DNA from: Longicatena caecimuris
GTDB lineage: Bacteria > Bacillota_I > Bacilli_A > Erysipelotrichales > Erysipelotrichaceae
Direction of reading: 5' to 3'
Assembly (NCBI RefSeq): GCF_004341945.1
Contig: NZ_SMBP01000012.1
Span: 25,498 to 89,497, forward strand
DNA length: 64,000 nt
Shown: piece after piece, positions 1-7,796 of the stretch
Layout: each line of letters starts with the position of its first letter
How positions within the stretch are numbered: position 1 is the stretch's first letter
Program-made: the position numbers and the translations under genes
The notes under the pieces: generated by a model
Databases searched by the model: none
Seen by the model: the letters and a program-made list of their open reading frames with translations, nothing else
Told to the model about the DNA's origin: nothing

Positions 1-33
1 TTCTTTCTTTTCTTAATTTCTAAATTGCTAGGT

Positions 34-660
34 TTATCGAAGATGACGTTTCATTTCTTTCGCTGCTTCAGCACGCGCTTGTGCATTACAGATAGCACCA
101 CCTACAACAATAATGCCTGCGCCTTCTTCAACGATAGCATCAATGGTAGAAAGCTTTACGCCACCGGCTACTGCAGATTGGGCATGCTGAATTACGCGAT
201 TCACAATCTTTAGTTCATCCAACGGATCTTTTCCACTGGATTGTACATCAAATGCCGTATGCACACAAATATAATCAACACCCATGGCATCAATCTCTTT
301 TGTACGCTCTTCCAAATTTTTAACAGCAATCATATCAATCATTATCTTCCCATGATATTTCTTTGCTGCCTTTACAGCACCAAGAATCGTTTCATCATTA
401 CTGGCACCTAATACCGTAACGATATCCGCACCGGCTTTAAAAGCTGTTTCGGCTTCTAATTCACCGGCATCCATAATTTTGGCATCTGCCAATACTTCAA
501 TATCAGGAAAGTGTTTCTTAAATTCACGCACGGGGCGCATTCCTTCTTCGATGATAAAGGGAGTTCCCACCTCCGCAATATCGACACTGCCTTTGGTTTC
601 TTCTAATAATGTAAGGCAATCTTCTAATGTTAATGTGTCTAAAGCCACTTGTAATTTCAT
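34..660 (-). CDS. hxlA: 3-hexulose-6-phosphate synthase-like decarboxylase/aldolase
   Basis: The 208-residue product has the length and the TIM-barrel pattern of the orotidine-phosphate decarboxylase superfamily branch that holds 3-hexulose-6-phosphate synthase (ribulose-5-phosphate plus formaldehyde) and 3-keto-L-gulonate-6-phosphate decarboxylase. The metal/substrate motif DAKIMDAGE at about residues 59-67 and the phosphate-binding VVGGAI near residue 185 are visible. I prefer hexulose-phosphate synthase because no ascorbate or gulonate genes lie nearby, but the decarboxylase is not excluded. The ATG is preceded by AAGGAG at a long spacing of about 11 bases. The gene is divergent from the DeoR regulator, which is the obvious candidate controller. 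A partner 6-phospho-3-hexuloisomerase gene would be expected downstream, before base 1, and is not visible. Confidence 0.8.
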   Translation of the reverse strand: MKLQVALDTLTLEDCLTLLEETKGSVDIAEVGTPFIIEEGMRPVREFKKHFPDIEVLADAKIMDAGELEAETAFKAGADIVTVLGASNDETILGAVKAAKKYHGKIMIDMIAVKNLEERTKEIDAMGVDYICVHTAFDVQSSGKDPLDELKIVNRVIQHAQSAVAGGVKLSTIDAIVEEGAGIIVVGGAICNAQARAEAAKEMKRHLR

Positions 661-692
661 ATGCTGTTTCGCTCCTTTTTCTAACTGCTTAT

Positions 693-721
693 AGGATAGT
701 ACGTTTTCTTTTTAATCGCAA
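693..721 (-). promoter_or_regulatory. Putative promoter of the hexulose-phosphate synthase gene
   Basis: On the minus strand TTGCGA (716-721) and TATCCT (693-698) are separated by exactly 17 bases, about 40 bases upstream of the start codon. The remainder of the 228-base divergent intergenic region is AT-rich and holds the opposite promoter. Confidence 0.5.
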
Positions 722-821
722 TAATCACTTTTGTTTTTTTAAAAGAAAAAGCATTATTTCTTTGTTTTCATCTTTAATCACAAAATTTAACCAATTTTTA
801 CAAGCAAAAACCAAGCAATGC

Positions 822-850
822 TTGACATGACACACAACTTGTCTTACGAT
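822..850 (+). promoter_or_regulatory. Putative promoter of the DeoR-family regulator
   Basis: TTGACA (822-827) and TACGAT (845-850) are separated by 17 bases and lie 38 bases before the ATG. The -35 region and spacer contain the short dyad GACA...TGTC, which could be an autoregulatory operator; that part is inference. Confidence 0.65.
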
Positions 851-888
851 GAAGAAAGCAAAACAAAGAATGGAAAAGGAGGTTTCTT

Positions 889-1641
889 ATGTCAAAAAAT
901 ACCGATACCAGAAGAGATGAAATTTATCGCCTTATTTTAGCAGAAGGCTCCGTTCGTGTGAATGAGTTAGCTGCACGCATGGAAGTCACAACGGAAACGA
1001 TTCGTAAGGATCTGAATGCCATGGAAGAGCGCGGATTAATTGTCAAAACGCATGGCGGTGCTGAAATCTTAAACAGCTATTATCAGTTGCCTTTGGATGT
1101 GAAATTGAATGAACATGCTTATGAAAAACAACTGATTGCAAAAGCGGCATTATCCTATATTCGTGATAATTCTATCATCTTTCTTGATCCAGGCAGTACG
1201 ACCTTATATCTGTCTAAATATTTACGTCTAAAGAAAGGCTTAACCGTTGTTACCAATTCATTGGCGATTGCGGAAATCATCTCCGAAACACAACATGATC
1301 TTATCATTGCCGGAGGTAAACTGCAAAAACGGGGAAAATCAACCATTGGAACCTTTGCGACTCATATCATCGATACAATTGTATTTGATACTTGTTTTCT
1401 AGGCTGTGATGGTTTTTTGAATGGACCGACAACCTTTTCTCATGAAGAATTGGAAGTAAAACAGCATGTCTTAAAACGCAGTGAAACCAGCATCCTATTG
1501 TGTGACTCCAGTAAATATCAAAAGCATTCTACCTTTACCTTTGCACAGTGTCAGGAATTTGATGTCATGATAACAGATGCAATCAGTGAAAAAGATGCTG
1601 CCGTTGTCAAAGGCATTGCGAATATCATCGTAGCAGAATGA
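889..1641 (+). CDS. DeoR-family transcriptional regulator
   Basis: The 250-residue protein has the two-part DeoR architecture. An N-terminal winged helix-turn-helix (about residues 8-60) carries the family signature VNELAARMEVTTETIRKDL, and a DeoR C-terminal sensor domain (about 75-235) ends in the phosphosugar-binding pattern typical of ribose-5-phosphate-isomerase-like folds, including FLDPGSTT and LGCDGF. These proteins usually repress sugar-phosphate genes and are released by a phosphosugar. Its divergent position makes the adjacent hexulose-phosphate synthase the likely target. The start is fixed by GGAGG six bases upstream. After the stop a weak dyad (ATCAATT/AATTGAT, 1641-1671) followed by a short T-run may be a terminator. 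Confidence 0.9.
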   Translation: MSKNTDTRRDEIYRLILAEGSVRVNELAARMEVTTETIRKDLNAMEERGLIVKTHGGAEILNSYYQLPLDVKLNEHAYEKQLIAKAALSYIRDNSIIFLDPGSTTLYLSKYLRLKKGLTVVTNSLAIAEIISETQHDLIIAGGKLQKRGKSTIGTFATHIIDTIVFDTCFLGCDGFLNGPTTFSHEELEVKQHVLKRSETSILLCDSSKYQKHSTFTFAQCQEFDVMITDAISEKDAAVVKGIANIIVAE

Positions 1642-1693
1642 TCAATTGCTTTTTAACCTTTCAAAATTGATAGATTACTTTTTCCCTGAATAG

Positions 1694-1722
1694 TTTTCAT
1701 CTAGTAGTACTTATGGTATAGT
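1694..1722 (+). promoter_or_regulatory. Putative promoter of the small membrane protein gene
   Basis: TTTTCA (1694-1699), a 17-base spacer and TATAGT (1717-1722) precede the start codon by 27 bases. The -10 has an extended TATGG element immediately upstream. Confidence 0.55.
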
Positions 1723-1749
1723 AAGGGTGTTAAAAAGTGAGGTTTTCTT

Positions 1750-2073
1750 ATGAATGTAACATTATTAGCTACCATCCTTGCCATTAGTTTTTTTAGCATT
1801 GGGGTTTATGCATATCGTCGCAAAGAAGCCATGTGGTTTTGGTCAAGTCCTACCTATCAACAATTAACGTTTCATGATCCTGTTACATTTAATCATAAAA
1901 CTGGTATCATGTGGATGTTGTTTGGCATTGCTTTTTTCCTTCCTGTACCATTTCGCTATTTCCATTTCTTTAAAGAAAACATCTTCATCATGTTATTATC
2001 CTGTATTCTGACCATTGGCTTATTCGTGATGATGATCTATTGGCATCATTTGTATCAGATACACCGTAAATAA
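1750..2073 (+). CDS. Small integral membrane protein of unknown function
   Basis: The 107-residue product has three predicted membrane segments, at about residues 3-20, 52-68 and 78-98. A conserved-looking loop (RRKEAMWFWS at about 23-32, then an aromatic-rich stretch and KTGIMW) separates the first two. The arrangement resembles small uncharacterised Firmicute membrane proteins with an RRKEPMWFW-like motif. GTGAGG lies ten bases before the ATG. It has its own promoter and shares a bidirectional terminator with the methionine operon, so it is monocistronic. No function can be assigned. Confidence 0.7.
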   Translation: MNVTLLATILAISFFSIGVYAYRRKEAMWFWSSPTYQQLTFHDPVTFNHKTGIMWMLFGIAFFLPVPFRYFHFFKENIFIMLLSCILTIGLFVMMIYWHHLYQIHRK

Positions 2074-2106
2074 GCCTTACATAAACTGTTTCTTTATATA
2101 AACGAT

Positions 2107-2173
2107 AAAAAAGAAGTCTCTTTCATCGTGTGTGCAAACAGTAATCAAAACACGCTATCAGACTTCTTTTTTT
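2107..2173. terminator. Bidirectional intrinsic terminator
   Basis: A long hairpin with arms AAAGAAGTCT and AGACTTCTTT and an inner CGTGT/ACACG pairing is followed by a T-run on the plus strand and by an A-run that becomes a T-run on the minus strand. It lies between convergent genes and can serve both. Confidence 0.85.
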
Positions 2174-2243
2174 GACTTATGCTATTTATTTATATCATTG
2201 TATCCTTTTTCTAATCCTGCTGACTTCTAACATATAAAGATAT

Positions 2244-4007
2244 TTAGTCATCCATTTGCTGAATATGGGCGATAATTTGTTGCATGATTTCTACGCGGTG
2301 AAAAGGTGTTATTAAATAAAACCCATCCACAAAGGATGCCATTTCATCAATGGTTGCCTTCGCTATCGTAACCGCCAACACTGCCGCTTCTTCCCTGTTT
2401 TTATGCTCATAGCGAGATAAGATGGCATCATCTACTTCAATACCGGCAATCTCATTTTTCATATACAATGCATTGCGATAAGAGACGATAGGCATCACAC
2501 CGCCTAAGATCCATGCATCCAATTCACGATGAGCTTGTTGTAAATTTTGCAGACCCTTGGCCGAATGAATCGGCTGTGTTAAAAAAGCTTGTACACCCTG
2601 CTGTATTTTTTGTTTCGCTTTTAATAGCTCCTGCTTAAAATTTGCAGCATTCACATTTAAAGCGCCAAAAATCAAAAAAGGATGAGGGAAGGTAGTTTCA
2701 TTTAAGTCGCGTATATAACCAGCCAATAATTGTGAGTTAAAGCTGAATACACCTTTTACTTCCTGACGATCTGCCGCCGGTATAGGATCTCCTGTTACGA
2801 CCAACACATTATAAATATCTTCAATATTTAACCCAAACAACAAAGCTTTTGTCGCATTAATATTACGATCACGACATGTCATATGCGGTATGACATCTAT
2901 GCCTAATTCACGGTGCAATTTGCAGGCCAACAAAGAACTATCTACCCGTGCACGGGCAATCGGACAATCGGCAATCGTAATTGCGTCTATTCCCTGCTCC
3001 TTGAGATATTCCGCATCATTCATAAATCGTTCGATACGGCAATCCATGGGTGGATCAAATTCTACACATATGACTTTTTCTTTTCTTTGTAATTTTTTGC
3101 GCAAAGGATTGCAATCCTTATAAAGAACCGGATCATTCGCTGCCGGTGTGGGAAGTGATAACACAGCTTCTTCTTGTAATCTTTCTTTGATCTTTTGAAT
3201 ATAAGAAGGCTTGCTACCGCAGCAGCCACCCAAGATACGAACACCCATACTGCTGATTTTTTCCATTTCCTGCGCATAATAGCTACTATTATCACGAAAA
3301 TACGTATGGTTGGCTAAAATTGTCGGATAACCGGCATTTGGCATGATGAGAATGGTATCTTTCTTTGTATCAAAATACTTCAATAAACGGCGCATATGCA
3401 TCGGCCCGCAAATACAATTCAAGCCAAAGCCATGAATATTTTCATCTTCATGTGCTGCTTTCACCAATTTCGTCAAAGGTACCCCTTGCTGCGTATAGCC
3501 ATCTGCTGTCACAGCAAAACTTACTAGTACGCATACATGGGGACAACGCTCTTTCAGATATGCCGCTATTTCATGAATACCATGATCATTAGGCAAAGTT
3601 TCAAATAGAAAACAATCTGCACCCTCTTCTAAAAAAACATCCACCAATTCTTTATATTGCGTAAAAGCACTGCGCGTTCTCGTCTCTACACAGGGACCGA
3701 TATCCGCAAAGACAGATGCCTGATAAGGGGTTGCTACGCGCTTGGCAATACGATAGCCTTGCCTTAACAACTCTTCTCGTTTCGCCTTACTACAATCCAA
3801 GACTGCCTCATTCATCGCAAAGGTATTTGTTTTGATGGCATTTGCTCCCGCCTTCAGATATTCTTCATGAATAGCAGCCACTCGTGTTGGAGCTTTTACA
3901 TTCGCCATTTCACAAGGCTCTTCATTGCCGTATAAGGATGCATAATATGTACCAAAAGCACCATCAAATAACAAGCGCTTTTGTTTCATGAACAATGGAT
4001 GCATCAC
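2244..4007 (-). CDS. Homocysteine S-methyltransferase / 5,10-methylenetetrahydrofolate reductase fusion
   Basis: The 587-residue protein joins two enzymes of one-carbon metabolism, as in YitJ-type proteins. Residues 1 to about 280 form a homocysteine S-methyltransferase domain with the zinc ligands Cys198 (GLNCICGP) and Cys262/Cys263 (GGCCG). Residues from about 305 to 587 form a methylenetetrahydrofolate reductase domain that makes 5-methyl-THF. The gene is translationally coupled to metH: GGAGG lies inside the end of metH, and either GTG at 4007 or ATG at 4004 (TGATG overlap) can serve as start. As the last gene of the T-box operon it would supply the methyl donor for MetH. Whether its own N-terminal half is an active B12-independent methyltransferase cannot be told from sequence. 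Confidence 0.93.
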   Translation of the reverse strand: MMHPLFMKQKRLLFDGAFGTYYASLYGNEEPCEMANVKAPTRVAAIHEEYLKAGANAIKTNTFAMNEAVLDCSKAKREELLRQGYRIAKRVATPYQASVFADIGPCVETRTRSAFTQYKELVDVFLEEGADCFLFETLPNDHGIHEIAAYLKERCPHVCVLVSFAVTADGYTQQGVPLTKLVKAAHEDENIHGFGLNCICGPMHMRRLLKYFDTKKDTILIMPNAGYPTILANHTYFRDNSSYYAQEMEKISSMGVRILGGCCGSKPSYIQKIKERLQEEAVLSLPTPAANDPVLYKDCNPLRKKLQRKEKVICVEFDPPMDCRIERFMNDAEYLKEQGIDAITIADCPIARARVDSSLLACKLHRELGIDVIPHMTCRDRNINATKALLFGLNIEDIYNVLVVTGDPIPAADRQEVKGVFSFNSQLLAGYIRDLNETTFPHPFLIFGALNVNAANFKQELLKAKQKIQQGVQAFLTQPIHSAKGLQNLQQAHRELDAWILGGVMPIVSYRNALYMKNEIAGIEVDDAILSRYEHKNREEAAVLAVTIAKATIDEMASFVDGFYLITPFHRVEIMQQIIAHIQQMDD

Positions 4008-6349
4008 CCAAACACCTCCTTTGCGATATCTGCGCTTGCTTTTGCATCTTTTGCATAATAATCAGCCTGCACTTTATCCGCATATTCTTGACTGACAACA
4101 GCACCGCCAATCATGATCTTACAAGGATGCTTACATGCATGCAGTGCTTGAATCGTTTCTTCCATAGCAGCGAGTGTCGTCGTCATTAATGCACTTAATC
4201 CAATCAAGGGTATTTGCTTTTCGACTGCCGTTTTTACAATTATATCTACTGGAACATCTTTTCCTAAATCAAATACCTGATAGCCGTAATTTTCCAAAAC
4301 GACTTTTACAATATTTTTTCCTATATCATGAACATCTCCGCGTACCGTAGCCAATAAAATTTTGCCTTTGGTGATGGTCGTCTTTCCTTGCCGTTGCAAT
4401 TGCTGTCTAATTTCATCAAAAGCGGCCTGTGATGCACTAGCTGCATTGATAAGCTGAGGAAGATATAGTTGCTTGTTTTCATACAAATTTCCTACCTTAT
4501 CAAGTGCCGGTATCAGATACGCATCAACGATCGTCAATGGTGTTTCCTTTTCCAATAACTTCTTACATAATGCTCTGGTTTCTTCCTTTAAACCTTTTTG
4601 AATCGCCATATCTATCGTGATGCCAGCTTTTTCATTCCCTTTGTTTTGTTCACCATCTTTTTGCTCAGCAAAGCGTTCAATATACGCTTGGGCATCAACA
4701 TCCAAACCATGCAATACGCGAAAACTATACACTGCCTCCATCATCGCGGCATGATTTGGATTGATAATCGGCATATTCAATCCGGCACTCAAAGCCATGG
4801 TAAGAAAACTCTGATTTAATAAGAGGCGTCTTGGTAAGCCAAAAGAAATATTAGATACTCCTAATACTGTAGGTACCTGTAATTTTTCTTTCACCATATG
4901 TAATGTTTTTAATGTTTCAATGGCGCTTTTTTGCTGCGCAGATACCGTAAGTGTCAGACAATCAATAAAAACTCGTTCTTTTTCTATATGATATTGTTGC
5001 GCTGTAGTAAGAATGCGCTTTGCAATTTGATATCGTTTTGAGGCATCGTTGGCAATCCCTTGTTCATCCAACGTCAACCCTACCACATTTGCCCCATATC
5101 GCTCAATGAGCGGTAAAATCTGTTGCATGCTAGATATTTCTCCATTCACTGAATTTACAATGGCAATTCCATTATATATCCGTAAGGCTGCTTCAATAAC
5201 CGCTGGATCTGTAGAATCAATTTGCAAAGGAACATCAACCAACGTCTGTAAATGACGAATTACTTCCACCATCATCTGTTTTTCATCAATTCCCGGCAAC
5301 CCCACATTTACATCCAACACTTCCGCACCTGCTTCTATCTGTTCCATAGCAATCGCTGCAATTTCATCTAAATCATGATCAAGTAATGCCTGTTTCATCC
5401 GTTTATTTCCGGTTGGATTAATGCGTTCTCCAATGACCCGCACCTCATCCATTGTTACACATTTGGTTGGTGTACAAACACAGGATGGTATTTTTTTCGC
5501 AACCATTGTTCCTGTCATAGCGTGCTGTTTTAATTCGGCAATAAATGCAGGCGTTGTACCGCAACAGCCACCTATATAACGGATAGGCAAATGTGTAAAA
5601 CGCTGTAAACTATTCGCAAACTCATGCGCTTGCATCGCATAAGTATTTGTTAATGGATCCGGTAGCCCGGCGTTTGCCTTGACAATGAGAGGCAGGTTTG
5701 TATACGCGGCCATTTCTTCCACGATTGGCAACAGATCATCTGGCCCCAATGAACAATTGACGCCAACGGCATCGACCCTTAAACGTTCAGCTAACAAGGC
5801 AAAGCTGGCAGCACAACATCCGGTAAATGTACGATGATCTTTTTCAAAACTCATGGTCACAAAAATTGGCAAATTGCTATTCTCTTTCGCCGCTAAAATA
5901 GCTGCCTTAACTTCCATCAGATCACTCATTGTCTCAAACACGATTAAATCAGCACCCGCTTGTTCCCCGGCCATTACCATTTCCTTAAAAATATCGTATG
6001 CTTCATCAAACGTTAAATAGCCATTTGGTTCCAGTAATTCGCCAATCGGTCCTATATCAAGCGCTACTCTTGTTGTTACATTGGCTGCTTTTTTAGCTTG
6101 TTGGATAGCCGAAGTTATAATTTTCTGTACACTAAAACCACTCTTTTTTAATTTTTTACGATTTGCCTGAAACGTATTTGCATAAATGATATCTGCACCA
6201 CTTTCCACATACGCTTTATGAATACTTGTCACAATATCACCATGATGATATCCGAATACTTCGGGCAATTCTCCCGGTGTTAATCCTTTTTCCTGCAGCA
6301 TGGTTCCCATCGCACCATCTAATAATGTTATCACCGCCTTATCTTTCAC
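4004..6349 (-). CDS. metH: B12-dependent methionine synthase lacking the reactivation domain
   Basis: This protein transfers the methyl group of methyl-THF to homocysteine through cobalamin. Domains, numbered from an upstream in-frame ATG at 6376, are homocysteine binding (about 10-295; zinc ligands Cys208 in GVNCSLGP and Cys271/272 in GGCCG), pterin binding (about 315-560; GERINPTGN at its start), B12-binding cap (about 590-665) and B12-binding Rossmann domain (672-790) with the cobalt-ligating His683 in GDVHDIG. The AdoMet/reactivation domain of classical 1,200-residue MetH is absent and is supplied by the upstream gene. I chose GTG at 6349 (781 residues) because AAAGGAGG sits eight bases before it. 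That overlaps the upstream stop by 11 bases and implies translational coupling. Confidence 0.95.
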   Translation of the reverse strand: MKDKAVITLLDGAMGTMLQEKGLTPGELPEVFGYHHGDIVTSIHKAYVESGADIIYANTFQANRKKLKKSGFSVQKIITSAIQQAKKAANVTTRVALDIGPIGELLEPNGYLTFDEAYDIFKEMVMAGEQAGADLIVFETMSDLMEVKAAILAAKENSNLPIFVTMSFEKDHRTFTGCCAASFALLAERLRVDAVGVNCSLGPDDLLPIVEEMAAYTNLPLIVKANAGLPDPLTNTYAMQAHEFANSLQRFTHLPIRYIGGCCGTTPAFIAELKQHAMTGTMVAKKIPSCVCTPTKCVTMDEVRVIGERINPTGNKRMKQALLDHDLDEIAAIAMEQIEAGAEVLDVNVGLPGIDEKQMMVEVIRHLQTLVDVPLQIDSTDPAVIEAALRIYNGIAIVNSVNGEISSMQQILPLIERYGANVVGLTLDEQGIANDASKRYQIAKRILTTAQQYHIEKERVFIDCLTLTVSAQQKSAIETLKTLHMVKEKLQVPTVLGVSNISFGLPRRLLLNQSFLTMALSAGLNMPIINPNHAAMMEAVYSFRVLHGLDVDAQAYIERFAEQKDGEQNKGNEKAGITIDMAIQKGLKEETRALCKKLLEKETPLTIVDAYLIPALDKVGNLYENKQLYLPQLINAASASQAAFDEIRQQLQRQGKTTITKGKILLATVRGDVHDIGKNIVKVVLENYGYQVFDLGKDVPVDIIVKTAVEKQIPLIGLSALMTTTLAAMEETIQALHACKHPCKIMIGGAVVSQEYADKVQADYYAKDAKASADIAKEVFG

Positions 6350-6998
6350 AAACAGTTCCTCCTTTACGATATTCACAGTGTTCTTTCAATGCACATACGC
6401 GACATCCGCGAACGATAGCTGGCTGTACTGTTTTCGCAATGCCGATAATCGCCGTAACACTTTTTTCCGGCACTAGCATGCAGGATTCACTAACGTGTAA
6501 ACCAATTTTTCGCTCAGCATCTACTACCTGTAAAAAAGTTTTTTGTGTACTCACTGGCAAATCTCCATAACCACAAGAAAAACGATCGGTCAAGAACGCT
6601 TGTCGTTTTGCATATTGTCTGCGAAGCTGTTCATTTACATCATCACAAACTGCTTCAATCATTGCATTCGCGCAGGCATTATACACATATGCTTTTCCCA
6701 TATCACTGATTTCCAACGCACGTAGGCGCCTGTCTGTTTTAATCCCTAAGGTAGCGGCCATGATGATAACAGCATGGCTTTCTTTCAATAAGGCCTGTAT
6801 GCTCTTCCCTTGCAGTTTTATATAACGGCATTGATGATTTTCTAATGGAAGTGTTCGATAAATGACCTGACATCGCACATCTTGATTAAGAAGTGTCATC
6901 ATCTCTTCCATTTGCTTATGAAGAAGTTCATCCATCATCTGACTACCCAGATAATGTAAGATATCTTCTTCCTTCACCTTTGGCGTTTTCCATAGCAT
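6339..6998 (-). CDS. Stand-alone methionine synthase activation (AdoMet-binding) protein
   Basis: The 219-residue product matches the C-terminal reactivation domain of MetH. It has the family motif RFSCGYGDLP around residue 140 and a segment near residue 170 containing SESCMLVPEKSVTAIIG. In this family the domain binds S-adenosylmethionine and supports reductive methylation of oxidised cob(II)alamin. A C-terminal cysteine cluster (CRVCALKEHC, then a fourth Cys near the end) could bind metal or an Fe-S cluster, as in other stand-alone versions; that is inference. The longer frame from 7028 starts inside the T-box terminator stem, so I chose ATG 6998, which follows AAAGGAGG by six bases. It is the first gene of the Met T-box operon. 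Confidence 0.9.
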   Translation of the reverse strand: MLWKTPKVKEEDILHYLGSQMMDELLHKQMEEMMTLLNQDVRCQVIYRTLPLENHQCRYIKLQGKSIQALLKESHAVIIMAATLGIKTDRRLRALEISDMGKAYVYNACANAMIEAVCDDVNEQLRRQYAKRQAFLTDRFSCGYGDLPVSTQKTFLQVVDAERKIGLHVSESCMLVPEKSVTAIIGIAKTVQPAIVRGCRVCALKEHCEYRKGGTVCER

Positions 6999-7014
6999 AA
7001 AAAAGCCTCCTTTC

Positions 7015-7262
7015 AAAAAAACTTTCATCCTTAGGACGAAAGTTTATCGTGTTACCACCTAATTTCATCACTGTTCTTCAGTGACCTCATGAAGCATACC
7101 TATGCTCCTGCCTGTAACGCAGCATTTACGCTTTTTTCTACCATATCGAAAAAAGTAGCTCCAAGACCATCTTCTCAGGACATTCCCTAATCTTTTTTCA
7201 CCATGGCAAGATTCGCTGTATAGTTCTTATCCTGTTACTCTTCTCTTCAACGCATTTTATTG
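7015..7262 (-). promoter_or_regulatory. T-box leader (methionine tRNA-sensing) upstream of the metH operon
   Basis: The minus strand carries a complete T-box leader. It has an AGAGTA motif in proximal stem I, an apical AGCGA...GGTGAAAA pair of loops, and a specifier loop with the codon ATG (reverse complement of 7168-7170) after GAGAAG. The T-box sequence AGGTGGTAACACG (about 7046-7058) and a terminator hairpin (7021-7043) with arms ACTTTCGTCC/GGATGAAAGT and a T-tail (7015-7020) follow. In this class uncharged tRNA pairs with the specifier and T-box and prevents termination. The Met specifier fits the operon's role exactly. Confidence 0.93.
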
Positions 7263-7266
7263 CCTA

Positions 7267-7295
7267 ATTTTACCATTGCGAATCACATTCGTCAA
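7267..7295 (-). promoter_or_regulatory. Promoter of the methionine T-box operon
   Basis: TTGACG (7290-7295) and TAAAAT (7267-7272) on the minus strand are 17 bases apart and place the transcript start near 7260, just before stem I of the T-box. The stretch 7296-7430 upstream shows no gene and only AT-rich sequence. Confidence 0.8.
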
Positions 7296-7430
7296 TAAAG
7301 AGCGATGAAATACCATAACATCCTATTATTCCTATAAAGAATTCATTCTATAAAAGAAGTTGAACATTTCAATTGTCCATGTATTGACACTTCCTTCTTT
7401 TTTTGAAGAAAACCATTTCTACAAAGCAGT

Positions 7431-7691
7431 AATCGAGTAGGGTGAAATAAATCACCCTCTCACACCACCGTACGTACGGTTCCGTATACGGCGGTTCGTT
7501 TTAATTTCAAAGTGTGTCTCTCTATATAGTAGTCTAAACAACTGACTAGTCCTTTTGGGGCTAGTTTTTCTTTTGATATTGCTTCCTCTCTTCCATACCT
7601 CACGATACGAAACTTGCAAGTCGCTCTTGGGTTCGTCGATAACTACGCCCCGAGGGATTTTCACCCTAGATATGTGGCATGCCCAACACAC
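7431..7691 (-). mobile_element. Degenerate ORF-less group IIC intron
   Basis: The minus strand begins GTGTG...GGCATG...GGGTGAAAATCCC at 7691, the 5' signature of bacterial class C introns. It ends in domain V (about 7457-7497; CGCC triad region, internal GTACGTACGG and GGTGGTGTGAGAGG) and domain VI (stem GGGTGA/TCACCC) followed by CTACTCGATT at the 3' splice site near 7431. At 261 nt it lacks the reverse transcriptase and most of domain I, so it is a remnant or a non-autonomous copy. A 79-codon open frame over it (7452-7691) is a by-product of the ribozyme. It sits directly after a terminator hairpin, the classic target of IIC introns. Confidence 0.88.
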
Positions 7692-7694
7692 AAC

Positions 7695-7724
7695 AAAAGA
7701 TGACCTATCTTAAGATAAGCCATC
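7695..7724 (-). terminator. Terminator of the surface-protein operon, target of the intron
   Basis: On the minus strand GATGGCTTATC, loop TTAA, and GATAGGTCATC form an 11-bp stem with wobble pairs, followed by TTTT. The intron begins four bases further on. A second perfect dyad (TCTCGATC/GATCGAGA) lies just upstream at about 7733-7759. On the plus strand an AAAGG-TTCG-CCTTT hairpin with a T7 run lies at about 7760-7778. Confidence 0.75.
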
Positions 7725-7796
7725 TATCGTATCTCGATCTACATCTTCATGATCGAGAGAAAGGTTCGCCTTTTTTTACATTTGAAAGATACGTTC

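Noticed and set aside
3062..3295. 77-codon minus-strand frame within the methyltransferase/MTHFR fusion
   Set aside because: Out-of-frame shadow of the real gene; no independent signals.
7452..7691. 79-codon open frame on the minus strand
   Set aside because: It coincides with the group IIC intron RNA; its end (RTYGGVRG) is simply translated domain V.
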